Shown one piece after another: positions 25,777 through 33,776 of a stretch of 64,000 nt of DNA (position 1 is the stretch's first letter; every line of letters begins with the position of its first letter). The notes under the pieces were generated by a model, which was given only the letters and a program-made list of their open reading frames with translations, did not search any database and was not told the origin of the DNA. This DNA comes from Sphingomonas sp. (GTDB taxonomy: Bacteria > Pseudomonadota > Alphaproteobacteria > Sphingomonadales > Sphingomonadaceae): the NCBI GenBank assembly GCA_017849555.1, contig JAFIGU010000040.1:62001-126000 (forward strand), in the 5' to 3' direction. The position numbers and the translations under genes are program-made.

Positions 25777-27206
25777 ACCAGACGGTAATGCCCAAAGCAT
25801 TCTCACGTCGTCAGGCGATCGCCGGGGTGGCAGGTGCGGCGGCGCTGGCGGGGGCGCCGGCGGTCGCGCGGACCTTCAATGGCAAGGTCAGGCAGAAGCA
25901 GCCCAACATCCTGTTCATCATGGCCGATGACATGGGGTTCGCCGATCTCTCCTGCTACGGGCGGCAGGAATATCAGACCCCCGTCCTCGATCGGCTGGCG
26001 GCAGAAGGGGTGCGCTTCACCCACGCCTACGCCAATAGCGCGGTATGCACCGCGTCGCGCGTCGCGCTGATCACCGGGCGGTATCAATATCGCCTGCCGA
26101 TCGGCTTGCAGGAGCCGCTCGGCCGGCAGGATATCGGCCTGCCGCCCGCGGTGCCGACGATCGCGTCGCTGCTGCGCGCGCGCGGCTATGCCACGTCGCT
26201 GATCGGCAAATGGCACATGGGCGCGCTGCCGAAATATGGCCCGCTCAAGAGCGGCTATGACGAATTCTGGGGGTTGCGCGGCGGCGGGATCGATTATTAC
26301 CGCCACGCCTTTCAAGGCGCACACGATCTGTGGGACGGCACGACCGAGGTGGCGCAGGCCGGCTATATGACCGACCTGCTCGCCGATCGCACGCTCCTCG
26401 CGCTCGATCGGCGCAAGGCCGACGGCAAGCCGTTCTTCATCAGCCTGCACTTCACCGCGCCGCATTGGCCGTGGGAGGAGCCCGATGCCGCGGGCAAGGC
26501 CGAATCCGATCGGATCGCCGCCTCGCGCAACCCCGACGCCTATTTCCATTATGACGGCGGATCGATGGCGACCTATGCCGCGATGGTCGGGTCGCTCGAC
26601 GCCAATATCGGGCGCATCCTCAATAGGCTGGCTGCACTCGGCATGGCCGAGGATACGATCGTCGTCTTCACCAGCGACAATGGCGGCGAGCGTTTCTCGC
26701 GCACCTGGCCGTTCACCGGCAAGAAGACCGAATTGCTCGAAGGAGGGCTGCGCATCCCCTCGATCGTGCGCTGGCCGGGCGTCACCGCGGCCGGACGGAC
26801 ATGCGCGGAGCAGACGATGCTGATGGACTGGCTGCCGACCTTCCTTGCCGCGGCCGGCGGCGCGCCCGATCCGCATTACCCCAGCGACGGCATCGACCTC
26901 AGGCCCGCGCTGGCCGGGCAAGCATTGCCCGAGCGCACGCTGTACTGGCGCTTCAAGAATCACGACCAGAAAGCGGTGCGCCGCGGGCGGATGAAATATC
27001 TGTCGATCGCCGGCAACGAATTCCTGTTCGACGTGGTCGCCGATCCGCTCGAACGCGCCAATCTCAAGGATCGCGATCCGCAGACCTTCGCCGCGCTCAA
27101 GGCCGCATTCGCGCAATGGAATGTGCAGATGCTCAACGATCCCAATGCGCCAAGCTATGGCTTCAGCGGCAAGGAACTGGCCGATCATTTCGGGATCGAC
27201 AATTGA
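25773..27206 (+). CDS. Tat-exported sulfatase (formylglycine type)
   Basis: A 477-residue arylsulfatase-family (S1) enzyme that hydrolyses a sulfate ester. The twin-arginine signal SRRQAIAG (11-18) with a hydrophobic run to about 32 predicts periplasmic export folded. C92-T-A-S-R96 is the formylglycine motif; D52 and D53, the Lys of IGKWHMG, the His of HFTAPHWPW, SDNGGE and the Lys before ELLEGGLRIP complete the metal and sulfate site. It needs a formylglycine-generating enzyme encoded elsewhere. Translationally coupled to TonB receptor 2. The leaving alcohol or phenol is unknown. Confidence 0.9.
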   Translation: MNQTVMPKAFSRRQAIAGVAGAAALAGAPAVARTFNGKVRQKQPNILFIMADDMGFADLSCYGRQEYQTPVLDRLAAEGVRFTHAYANSAVCTASRVALITGRYQYRLPIGLQEPLGRQDIGLPPAVPTIASLLRARGYATSLIGKWHMGALPKYGPLKSGYDEFWGLRGGGIDYYRHAFQGAHDLWDGTTEVAQAGYMTDLLADRTLLALDRRKADGKPFFISLHFTAPHWPWEEPDAAGKAESDRIAASRNPDAYFHYDGGSMATYAAMVGSLDANIGRILNRLAALGMAEDTIVVFTSDNGGERFSRTWPFTGKKTELLEGGLRIPSIVRWPGVTAAGRTCAEQTMLMDWLPTFLAAAGGAPDPHYPSDGIDLRPALAGQALPERTLYWRFKNHDQKAVRRGRMKYLSIAGNEFLFDVVADPLERANLKDRDPQTFAALKAAFAQWNVQMLNDPNAPSYGFSGKELADHFGIDN

Positions 27207-27268
27207 CGCGGCATGCTGCGCAATCGTTTCGTCATGCAGCGGATGGGCTCTGACGGATGGTTCCGCCT

Positions 27269-27367
27269 TTCCAGCCGTCATGCCGGGCTCTCACCCGGCA
27301 TCGAGAGCAACAGGCGGCGGTCCTTGCGACTCTGGATGCCTGGCCGAGCGCGGCATGAGGGCTGGAA
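27269..27367. repeat. Intergenic long-armed inverted repeat
   Basis: The arms at 27269-27285 and 27351-27367 are complementary over 17 nt with one mismatch and are 65 nt apart. A small CCGGGctctcaCCCGG hairpin is nested beside the left arm. The element fills the gap between sulfatase and MFS genes. It resembles a bacterial interspersed repeat and may also terminate or protect the receptor-sulfatase message. Confidence 0.55.
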
Positions 27368-27415
27368 AAAACGGGAATCCCGCGTCCGGGTCTATCCACT
27401 AGCGCATCGGAGAAC

Positions 27416-28711
27416 GTGTCCTTGACCACCGCATCGCCCCCCTCGCCCGCCCCGTCGAATGCCTATCAGATCCTGCTGGTCGGGCTGCTCAGCCTCAATT
27501 TCGGCATCGTCTTCTTCGATCGCAACGCGCTCAATTTCCTGATGCCGTTCGTGAAGCCCGAATTCGGGCTGAGCAACGAACAGGTCGGGCTGATCCAGAG
27601 CGGGCTTTCGCTGACCTGGGCGCTCGCCGCCTTCGGCATCGGCCGGCTCTCCGACGCGATCCGCAACCGCAAATTGCTGCTGGTGCTGTCGACGCTGACC
27701 TTTTCGGTCTGCTCGTTCCTCACCGGGCTGGCGCAGGGCTTCGCGTTGCTGCTCGGCGCGCGGCTGCTGATGGGGGCGGCCGAGGGCGGGGTGATGCCGA
27801 TCAGCCATGCGATGGTCGCCGAAGGGGTCTCGCCCGAGCGGCGCGGCATCGCGCAGGGCATCGCGCAGAACCTGGGATCGAACCTGCTCGGCTCGTTCGT
27901 CGCGCCGGTGCTGCTCGTCTCCTTCGCCGCGGCTTATGGGTGGCGCGAGGCGTTCTATCTCGCCGGGGTGCCGGGGCTGATCAGCGCGGGGTTGATCTGG
28001 CTGCTGATCCGCGAACCCGAAATGGCGCAGCGGCCGGTGCGGGAGCCGGCGGCGGGCGGCGCGGGGCTGGGGCTGCTCGCCAATCGCAACGTGCTGATCT
28101 GCGCGCTGATGTCGGTCCTGCTCGTCTCCTATGTCGTGGTCTGCTGGGTGTTCATGCCGCTCTATCTCACCGAGACGCGCGGCTATGCGCCGAAGGTGAT
28201 GCAATGGCTGATGGGCACGCTGGGGCTCTCCGCGGCGCTCGGCAGCTTCCTCGTCTCGGGGCTGTCGGACCGGATCGGGCGGCGCCCGGTGATGATCGCG
28301 ACCCCGCTGATCGGCGCCTTGCTGCCGCTCAGCGCGATGTTCCTGTTCGGGCCGACCTGGCTGCTCGCCGCCGCCTTCTTCATCGGCTGGGGGCTCAACG
28401 GCATCCTCCCGCTGGTGATGGCGACGGTGCCGTCGGAAAGCGTCAAGCCGCTCCACATCGCCACCGCGCTCGGGCTGTGCATGGGGGCGGGCGAATTGAT
28501 CGGCGGCGTGCTCACCCCCTGGGCGGCGGGGCGCGCGGCGGATGCGACAAATCTGGCGGCGCCGCTGTGGATCATGCTGGGGCTGGCGATCGCCGCCGCT
28601 TTCTGCGCCGCCTGGCTCAAGGAGACCGCGCCGGCGCTTCGCGATCGTCCGGGTCGGCTTCGCCCCAGTGCAAGACGGGACGGACAAGGCGAGCCATCGT
28701 CGAGCGGCTGA
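27416..28711 (+). CDS. MFS transporter (ACS-like)
   Basis: A 431-residue inner-membrane permease with twelve predicted membrane segments. Residues around 85-95 carry GRLSDAIRNRK and the second half repeats GLSDRIGRRP, the MFS loop 2/3 motifs; FFDRNALNF in helix 1 and MGAAEGGVMP in helix 4 resemble anion:cation symporters, which often carry aromatic or sugar acids. GTG start at 27416 after GGAGA. Following the sulfatase and preceding cupin 2, it probably carries the desulfated product into the cytoplasm. The C-terminal 25 residues are polar and poorly family-like. Confidence 0.87.
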   Translation: MSLTTASPPSPAPSNAYQILLVGLLSLNFGIVFFDRNALNFLMPFVKPEFGLSNEQVGLIQSGLSLTWALAAFGIGRLSDAIRNRKLLLVLSTLTFSVCSFLTGLAQGFALLLGARLLMGAAEGGVMPISHAMVAEGVSPERRGIAQGIAQNLGSNLLGSFVAPVLLVSFAAAYGWREAFYLAGVPGLISAGLIWLLIREPEMAQRPVREPAAGGAGLGLLANRNVLICALMSVLLVSYVVVCWVFMPLYLTETRGYAPKVMQWLMGTLGLSAALGSFLVSGLSDRIGRRPVMIATPLIGALLPLSAMFLFGPTWLLAAAFFIGWGLNGILPLVMATVPSESVKPLHIATALGLCMGAGELIGGVLTPWAAGRAADATNLAAPLWIMLGLAIAAAFCAAWLKETAPALRDRPGRLRPSARRDGQGEPSSSG

Positions 28712-28723
28712 GAGGAGCTTGAT

Positions 28724-29263
28724 ATGTCTTCAGTCATGACGGCGCCGCCGTCCGACCGCGCCGAGATCGTCGATGTCGGTTTCCCGTTCAAATCCCTGGT
28801 CGACCGGCTCAGCCCCGGCGGGCGCTATATCGATGCCCAGAGCGACGTCGACAGCCCGTGGGTGCCGTTCGGCGACAAGGCCGCGATCAAGCATCTCGCG
28901 TTCGACGTGCGTCAGGGCATCTTCTCGAACATCCTGTGGGTGAAGGAGCCGGGGGTCGTCGGCACCCACCTTCATCGCGGGACGATCGTGATGGTCTGCC
29001 TCGAGGGCAGCGTGCGCTATCTCGAATATGATTGGGTCGCCTCGCCGGGCGGGCTGATCCTCGAGGTGCCGGGCGAAAGCCATACGCTCGTCACCGAGCA
29101 TCCCGAGGGGGTGAAATTGTTCGGCTGGATGCAGGGGCCGATCGAATTCTACGACGCCGACGGCAAGTTCGTCGATACGACCGACGTCTGGTGGTTCATC
29201 AACCATTATGAGAGCCATTGCCGCGCGCACGGCATCGCGATCAATCCGAAGCTCTATCTGTGA
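28724..29263 (+). CDS. Cupin 2, 2,4'-dihydroxyacetophenone dioxygenase-like
   Basis: A 179-residue paralogue of cupin 1. The putative Fe ligands are H82 and H84 (GTHLHRG) and H120 (PGESHTL). The shared spine SPWVPFGD, HLAFDVR, NILWVK, RYLEY, EFYD, DVWWF and NHYESHCR covers most of the length. A non-haem iron dioxygenase cleaving a C-C bond next to a carbonyl is the best guess. Its TGA overlaps the SDR start (GTGA, 29260-29263), so it is coupled to the oxidoreductases. AGGAG lies upstream of the ATG. Confidence 0.77.
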   Translation: MSSVMTAPPSDRAEIVDVGFPFKSLVDRLSPGGRYIDAQSDVDSPWVPFGDKAAIKHLAFDVRQGIFSNILWVKEPGVVGTHLHRGTIVMVCLEGSVRYLEYDWVASPGGLILEVPGESHTLVTEHPEGVKLFGWMQGPIEFYDADGKFVDTTDVWWFINHYESHCRAHGIAINPKLYL

Positions 29264-30108
29264 GCACGCTCGACCAGTTCGCCATCGCCGGTCGATCGGC
29301 ACTGGTGACGGGGGCGGCATCGGGGATCGGTCTCGCCTATGCCGAGACGATGGCCGAGGCCGGCGCCGGCGTGACGCTGACCGATATCGACGCCGAAGGC
29401 GCGGCGCGCGAGGCAGCGCGGCTGCGCGACGCCGGATATGATGCGCGCGCGCAAGGGTGCGACGTCACCGATCTCGATCAGGTCGCGCGCGCGTTCGATG
29501 CGCATGTCGCGGCGTACGGCGGGTGCGACATCGCCTTCGCCAACGCCGGGCTCGATCCTGGCCACGGCTTCTGGACCCCCGACGGCAAGCGCGACCCCGA
29601 AGGGCAGATCGACGTCTACGATCCGGCGCGCTGGCACCGCTCGATCGCGGTCAATCTGACCGGCGTGTTCCACACCGTGCGCGAGGCAGCCCGTGTGATG
29701 AAGCGCAACGAACGCGCGACCGGGCGCCGCGGCGGATCGATCGTCATCACCTCGTCCAACGCCGCCGAGGTCAATGAGGCGATCGTCGGCGTGCCCTATA
29801 TGCCGGCCAAGGCGGGGGTGAAGCATTTCATGCGCCATATGGCCTATGAGCTCGCGGCGTTCGGCATCCGGGTCAACGCGATCGCGCCGGGGCCGTTCGT
29901 CACCAATATCGGCGGCGGCTGGGTCAAGAACAATCCGGCGGCCCGCGCCGCGTGGGACGAGCTGGTGCCGGTCGGCCGGATCGCCGACCCCGATCAGATC
30001 AAGCCGCTCGCGCTGCTGCTGGCGAGCGACGCCGGCAGCTATATGACGGGAAGCCACGTGATGATCGACGGCGGGATGCAGCTCGGCCCGGTCAAGCCGC
30101 TGTCGTGA
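29260..30108 (+). CDS. SDR family oxidoreductase
   Basis: A 282-residue classical short-chain dehydrogenase. TGAASGIG (17-24) binds the dinucleotide, with D41 after the second strand favouring NAD+; NAG at 95-97, SS at 165-166 and Y180-M-P-A-K184 form the catalytic set. GTG start overlapping the cupin 2 stop. A 20-residue insertion after the NAG motif (GFWTPDGKRDPEGQIDVYD) is typical of carveol/mycofactocin-like SDRs that oxidise terpenoid or cyclic alcohols, although assignment to that group is tentative. Coupled upstream to cupin 2 and downstream to the ADH. Confidence 0.87.
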   Translation: MSTLDQFAIAGRSALVTGAASGIGLAYAETMAEAGAGVTLTDIDAEGAAREAARLRDAGYDARAQGCDVTDLDQVARAFDAHVAAYGGCDIAFANAGLDPGHGFWTPDGKRDPEGQIDVYDPARWHRSIAVNLTGVFHTVREAARVMKRNERATGRRGGSIVITSSNAAEVNEAIVGVPYMPAKAGVKHFMRHMAYELAAFGIRVNAIAPGPFVTNIGGGWVKNNPAARAAWDELVPVGRIADPDQIKPLALLLASDAGSYMTGSHVMIDGGMQLGPVKPLS

Positions 30109-31106
30109 TGCGCGCGGCGGTCATGCAGCAACTCGGGCAGCCGCTGCGCATCGAGCGGCTGCCCGATCCCACCCCCGGCCCGGGCGAGCTTGTGGTGCGG
30201 GTCGGGCGCTGCGGCATCTGCGGCTCCGATCTGCACATGACCGAGGACCCCGCCTATGGCAAAGGCCCCGGCACCGTGCTCGGCCACGAATTCGCGGGCG
30301 AGGTCGTCGCGCTGGGACGCGGGACGGACGGGATAGGGTTGGGCGATCTCGTCTCGGTCATCCCGCTCGCCAGTTGCGGACAATGCGCCGCGTGCCTTGC
30401 CGGCGAACCCGCGTGGTGCGCAGGCTTTGGGCTGCAGGGCGGCGGCTATGCCGAATATGCCGTCACCCGCCCCAATCAATGCGTGCGCCTGCCCAAAACC
30501 GCCAGCCTTTCCGACGGCGCGATTATCGAGCCGCTCGCGGTGGCGCTGCACGGGGTCAATATGAGCGGGCTCCAACCCGGCGATCGCGTGCTGATCCTCG
30601 GCGCGGGGCCGATCGGGCTGGCGGTCGCCTTCTGGGCGCGGCGGCGCGGGGCGAGCGCGGTGGTGCTGCAGGATATCGCCACGCACCAGCGCGAGCGCGC
30701 GCTGGCGATGGGAGCAACCGATTTCGTCGCCGATCGCGACGATCCGGTCGGCGCGGCTGCGCGAGCGCTGGGCGCGGCGGATATCGTGTTCGAATGCGTC
30801 GGGAGGCCGGGGCTGATCGCGCAGGCGGTGCGCCAGGTGCGCAACCGCGGCACGATCCTGCTGCTCGGATTATGCACCCAGCCGGATACGTTCAACAGCT
30901 TCGCGATGCTGTCGAAAGAGGTGCGGCTGATCACCTCGGCTTTTTTCACCCGGCAGGAATATGAGGCCGCGCTCGATGCGCTCGACGCCGGCGCCGTCGA
31001 GCCGCGGTTGCTCGTCACCGGTACGATCGCGCTGGAGGATACCCCTGCCCGCTTCGAGGCGCTGCGCCACCGGACGGACGATTGCAAAGTGCTGATCGCG
31101 CCATAG
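30108..31106 (+). CDS. Zinc-dependent medium-chain alcohol dehydrogenase
   Basis: A 332-residue MDR enzyme. C38 (CGICGSD) and H60-E61 are the catalytic-zinc site; C90, C93, C96 and C104 are the structural-zinc lobe; LGAGPIGLAVAFWA binds NAD(P). It resembles sorbitol/threonine dehydrogenases and (R,R)-butanediol dehydrogenase and should oxidise a secondary alcohol. The ATG (30108) shares one base with the SDR stop (TGATG), closing the coupled cupin-SDR-ADH run. It converges on the NHL-M23 gene with 21 nt between stops. Confidence 0.88.
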   Translation: MRAAVMQQLGQPLRIERLPDPTPGPGELVVRVGRCGICGSDLHMTEDPAYGKGPGTVLGHEFAGEVVALGRGTDGIGLGDLVSVIPLASCGQCAACLAGEPAWCAGFGLQGGGYAEYAVTRPNQCVRLPKTASLSDGAIIEPLAVALHGVNMSGLQPGDRVLILGAGPIGLAVAFWARRRGASAVVLQDIATHQRERALAMGATDFVADRDDPVGAAARALGAADIVFECVGRPGLIAQAVRQVRNRGTILLLGLCTQPDTFNSFAMLSKEVRLITSAFFTRQEYEAALDALDAGAVEPRLLVTGTIALEDTPARFEALRHRTDDCKVLIAP

Positions 31107-31127
31107 CATTTCCCGAGCGGCGGCGGC

Positions 31128-33194
31128 TCAGCGGATCGTGATCGGCAGATCGCGCTTCCCCGAGGCGACATTCCCGGCGTGATCGGCGGCATAGATGCGG
31201 ATCGTATAATCCCCCGGCGCGAGATCCGCCGGGCTCCACCCGCCCTCCTCCGCGCGGCCGTGGCGCACGATATTGGTGACGACGTAGAGGAAGCGCGTCC
31301 GCTGGTCGCTGTGGACCGTATCCCCGCTCGCCGGGGCATAAGCGATCCGCGCCGCGTCGGCGGCATTCGGCATGCGATCGAACTCGATCATGACGCGCGG
31401 TTGTTCGAAGCCGGGGACCGGCGTCCCGTCGGATTTCAGGATCTGGAACCCGGCCTTGTACAGGCCGAGCCGGCGGCGCGCGGCATTGTCGTCCACCTGA
31501 TCCCACGCCTCGACGACGATGCTGACATCCCCGCCCGCCGCCGGCACCACGAGCCGCCCCTTGTCCGATGCGGTCAGCCGCTGCCCCTTGCCGTCGAGGA
31601 CATGCACGTCATCGATATGCGGCGCGACATGATCACCGAACCCGGGAAAGCGCAGCAGCAACGCATTGACCTTGGCGCGCGGCGGCCCGAGTTCGAGGTG
31701 GACATGCGCCATGCGGTTGATCGTGCCGAGCGGATCGCCGACGCGGAAGCGCGTGCCGCGCTTGATCCGCACGCGGGCGGCCCGCCCCTGCGCATCGCGC
31801 GTGACGCGGAAGCGCGCCGGATCGAGCGACGCGCCCGCCTCGGTGCGGCCGACGCGCATGTGGATATAGGTCATATCGTCGATGCGCAGCCCCTCGCTCA
31901 GCCCGTCGAAGCCCCAATTGGGGATCGGATCGCGCACCGTCTCGTCCGCCGACGCGACCGCGGTCGTTCCCGGCGGGGAGCTGATATCGAGCCCGGCGTG
32001 GAGGTGATCGCGGCTCTCGCCTTCGTAATTGCCGCGCACCTCGCCGAGATCGCCGACCACTTCGTGCCAGCCGAGCTGCGGGCGGAACGGCCAAGGGACC
32101 AGCGACGCGCGGACCAGCGCGGGCGGCGCGGGTTGCGGAAGGGGAGCCGATGCGGCGCCGGCGCGACGCGGGGCGAGCTTGCGAATCGCATAGGCCGAGG
32201 CATCGGCGACATAGAGCGCGCCCGCGCGATCGATCGCCAGCCCGGCGGGGCCGATCAGCGGCAACGCGGCATTGCCCTCGACCGGCGATCCCGGCCCGGC
32301 GAGCACCTCCAGCGCACCCGAGGGGGAGAGCTGGACGATGCGTCCGCGCTGGAAGGCGGCGATATAGACGAACCCGTCGTGGGTCGGCACCACCCCGACC
32401 GCGCCCCTGAGCAACCCGGTGCCGTCCTTGGGGTCGGTGCGCGCGAGCGTCGAGACCTGGCCGTCCGGCAAAACCTTGCGCAGCGCGTCGTTGCCGGTAT
32501 CCGCGACGAGCAACGCGCCGCCGCGATCGAGCGCGACGCCGGTCGGCGTGTCGAACGCCGCCGCTGCGCCCTGCCCGTCGGCAAAACCCGGCATGTCCTG
32601 CCCCGCCAATGTCCGCACCTGGCCGTCGGCGCCGATCGCGCGGATGCGATCGTTATAGGTGTCGGCGACATAGACATTGCCCTTGTCGTCCACCGCGACG
32701 CCGATCGGCCCGTCGAACCGCGCCTGCGCCGCCGCGCCGTCGCGATAGCCCGCCGTCCCGTCACCCGCGAGCGTCGTGACCGTGCCGTCCGCGCCGATCC
32801 GGCGGATACGATTGGCACCGGTCTCCGCGACGAAGACATTCCCCGCGCGATCGAGCGCGATCCCCGACGGGGTATCGAACGATCCGGGCAAAGTCGTCAC
32901 ATTGCCGTCGGGGTCGATCTTGCGGACGCGCCCGGCATCGGCGACGTAAAGCGCCCCGTGCGCATCGATCGCCACCGCGAACGGATCGCCGAAGCGCGCC
33001 TGCGCCGCCGCGCCGTCGGTATGACCCCGCACCCCGTCGCCCGCCACATTGGTCAGCGCCGCGGGCCAGCCGAACCGCGTCGGCGCGGGCGACAGCACGC
33101 CCGGCCGCGACAGCAACCAGATCCCGCCCCCCACCACGGCGAGAAGGAGGAGGGCCATCGCCACGGCGACCTTGCGGGGTAATTTACTCAACAT
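31128..33194 (-). CDS. Membrane-anchored NHL propeller fused to M23 peptidase domain
   Basis: A 688-residue protein of unusual architecture. Residues 9-28 are a membrane anchor. From about 45 to 340 are five to six NHL blades (GIALDRAGNVFVAETGANRIRR type). Residues about 375-510 form an M23-like domain with zinc ligands H399 and D403 (HAGLD) and HVH at 497-499. About 510-688 look like beta-rich modules ending in YTIRIYAADHAGN. M23 domains cleave or bind peptidoglycan; NHL propellers bind proteins or glycans. All zinc ligands appear present, so activity is possible. It stands alone on its strand. Confidence 0.75.
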   Translation of the reverse strand: MLSKLPRKVAVAMALLLLAVVGGGIWLLSRPGVLSPAPTRFGWPAALTNVAGDGVRGHTDGAAAQARFGDPFAVAIDAHGALYVADAGRVRKIDPDGNVTTLPGSFDTPSGIALDRAGNVFVAETGANRIRRIGADGTVTTLAGDGTAGYRDGAAAQARFDGPIGVAVDDKGNVYVADTYNDRIRAIGADGQVRTLAGQDMPGFADGQGAAAAFDTPTGVALDRGGALLVADTGNDALRKVLPDGQVSTLARTDPKDGTGLLRGAVGVVPTHDGFVYIAAFQRGRIVQLSPSGALEVLAGPGSPVEGNAALPLIGPAGLAIDRAGALYVADASAYAIRKLAPRRAGAASAPLPQPAPPALVRASLVPWPFRPQLGWHEVVGDLGEVRGNYEGESRDHLHAGLDISSPPGTTAVASADETVRDPIPNWGFDGLSEGLRIDDMTYIHMRVGRTEAGASLDPARFRVTRDAQGRAARVRIKRGTRFRVGDPLGTINRMAHVHLELGPPRAKVNALLLRFPGFGDHVAPHIDDVHVLDGKGQRLTASDKGRLVVPAAGGDVSIVVEAWDQVDDNAARRRLGLYKAGFQILKSDGTPVPGFEQPRVMIEFDRMPNAADAARIAYAPASGDTVHSDQRTRFLYVVTNIVRHGRAEEGGWSPADLAPGDYTIRIYAADHAGNVASGKRDLPITIR

Positions 33195-33274
33195 CAGGCG
33201 CGCGCCTTTGCCGCAATCCGCGCGGCAAGCTCAACAGCGGATTACCGAAAAATCGCGTGCCTCTCCTGAAAGGG

Positions 33275-33304
33275 GTGCGGTGCGGGCGCCGGCCCGCACC
33301 GCAC
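33275..33304 (-). terminator. GC-rich hairpin after the SnoaL-like gene
   Basis: Perfect 13-bp arms (33275-33287 and 33292-33304) with a 4-nt loop start 9 nt after the stop of the SnoaL-like gene. There is no immediate U tract; the nearest T run on the reverse strand is about 25 nt further. The stem is very strong, so termination or 3'-end protection is likely. Confidence 0.6.
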
Positions 33305-33312
33305 ATCGGTCA

Positions 33313-33672
33313 TTATGCGGCGGTGCCGTCGAGGAAGCCGACCACTTCGGCGATGCGCCCGGCTTCGTCCAGCCGCACCACATCGGTCCCGGCCGCGACC
33401 GCCGGTCCGTCGGCCGCCAGCGTCCAGGAGAAGCGCACGTAATTGCCGTAGCCGTCGGGCGTCCCCGCGAGCGTGAAGGCATGTCCGGGGAATTGCGCCC
33501 GCGCCGCCGCGATCATCGCCGCAATCCCTTCGCGCCCGTCGCCCTTCATCAACGGATCGACATAACGCGCATCGTTCGACCAGCCGGCGAACAGCCGGTC
33601 GGCCCGCGCAGCATCGTCGGCCTCGTTCCACACCGCCAGATAGTTGTGGGCAATGGTATTGGGGTCGGTCAT
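33313..33672 (-). CDS. SnoaL-like (NTF2-fold) protein
   Basis: A 119-residue cone-shaped NTF2-fold protein: NTIAHNYLAVWNEAD, RYVDPLMKGDGREGIAAMIAAAR and the C-terminal DVVRLDEAGRIAEVVGFLDGTAA strand are typical of the SnoaL-like group that contains isomerases, lyases and accessory proteins. No single reaction can be named. It is divergent from an XRE regulator, and a perfect palindrome lies between them, so it is likely the regulated target. Confidence 0.78.
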   Translation of the reverse strand: MTDPNTIAHNYLAVWNEADDAARADRLFAGWSNDARYVDPLMKGDGREGIAAMIAAARAQFPGHAFTLAGTPDGYGNYVRFSWTLAADGPAVAAGTDVVRLDEAGRIAEVVGFLDGTAA

Positions 33673-33726
33673 CTTTCGTCTCCGTTGTTGGTCCGGAGAA
33701 AATGACGCCGCCGCATGGCCAAAGCG

Positions 33727-33743
33727 ATTACCTGCCAGGTAAT
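33727..33743. promoter_or_regulatory. Palindromic operator between SnoaL-like and XRE genes
   Basis: ATTACCT-GCC-AGGTAAT is a perfect 7-bp inverted repeat with a 3-nt centre. It lies 34 nt from the XRE ATG and about 55 nt from the SnoaL-like ATG, inside the 104-bp divergent promoter region. The symmetry suits a dimeric helix-turn-helix repressor, presumably the adjacent XRE protein. Confidence 0.65.
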
Positions 33744-33776
33744 GGCACGCACGCAGCTGGGGTTTAGGATCGGTTT

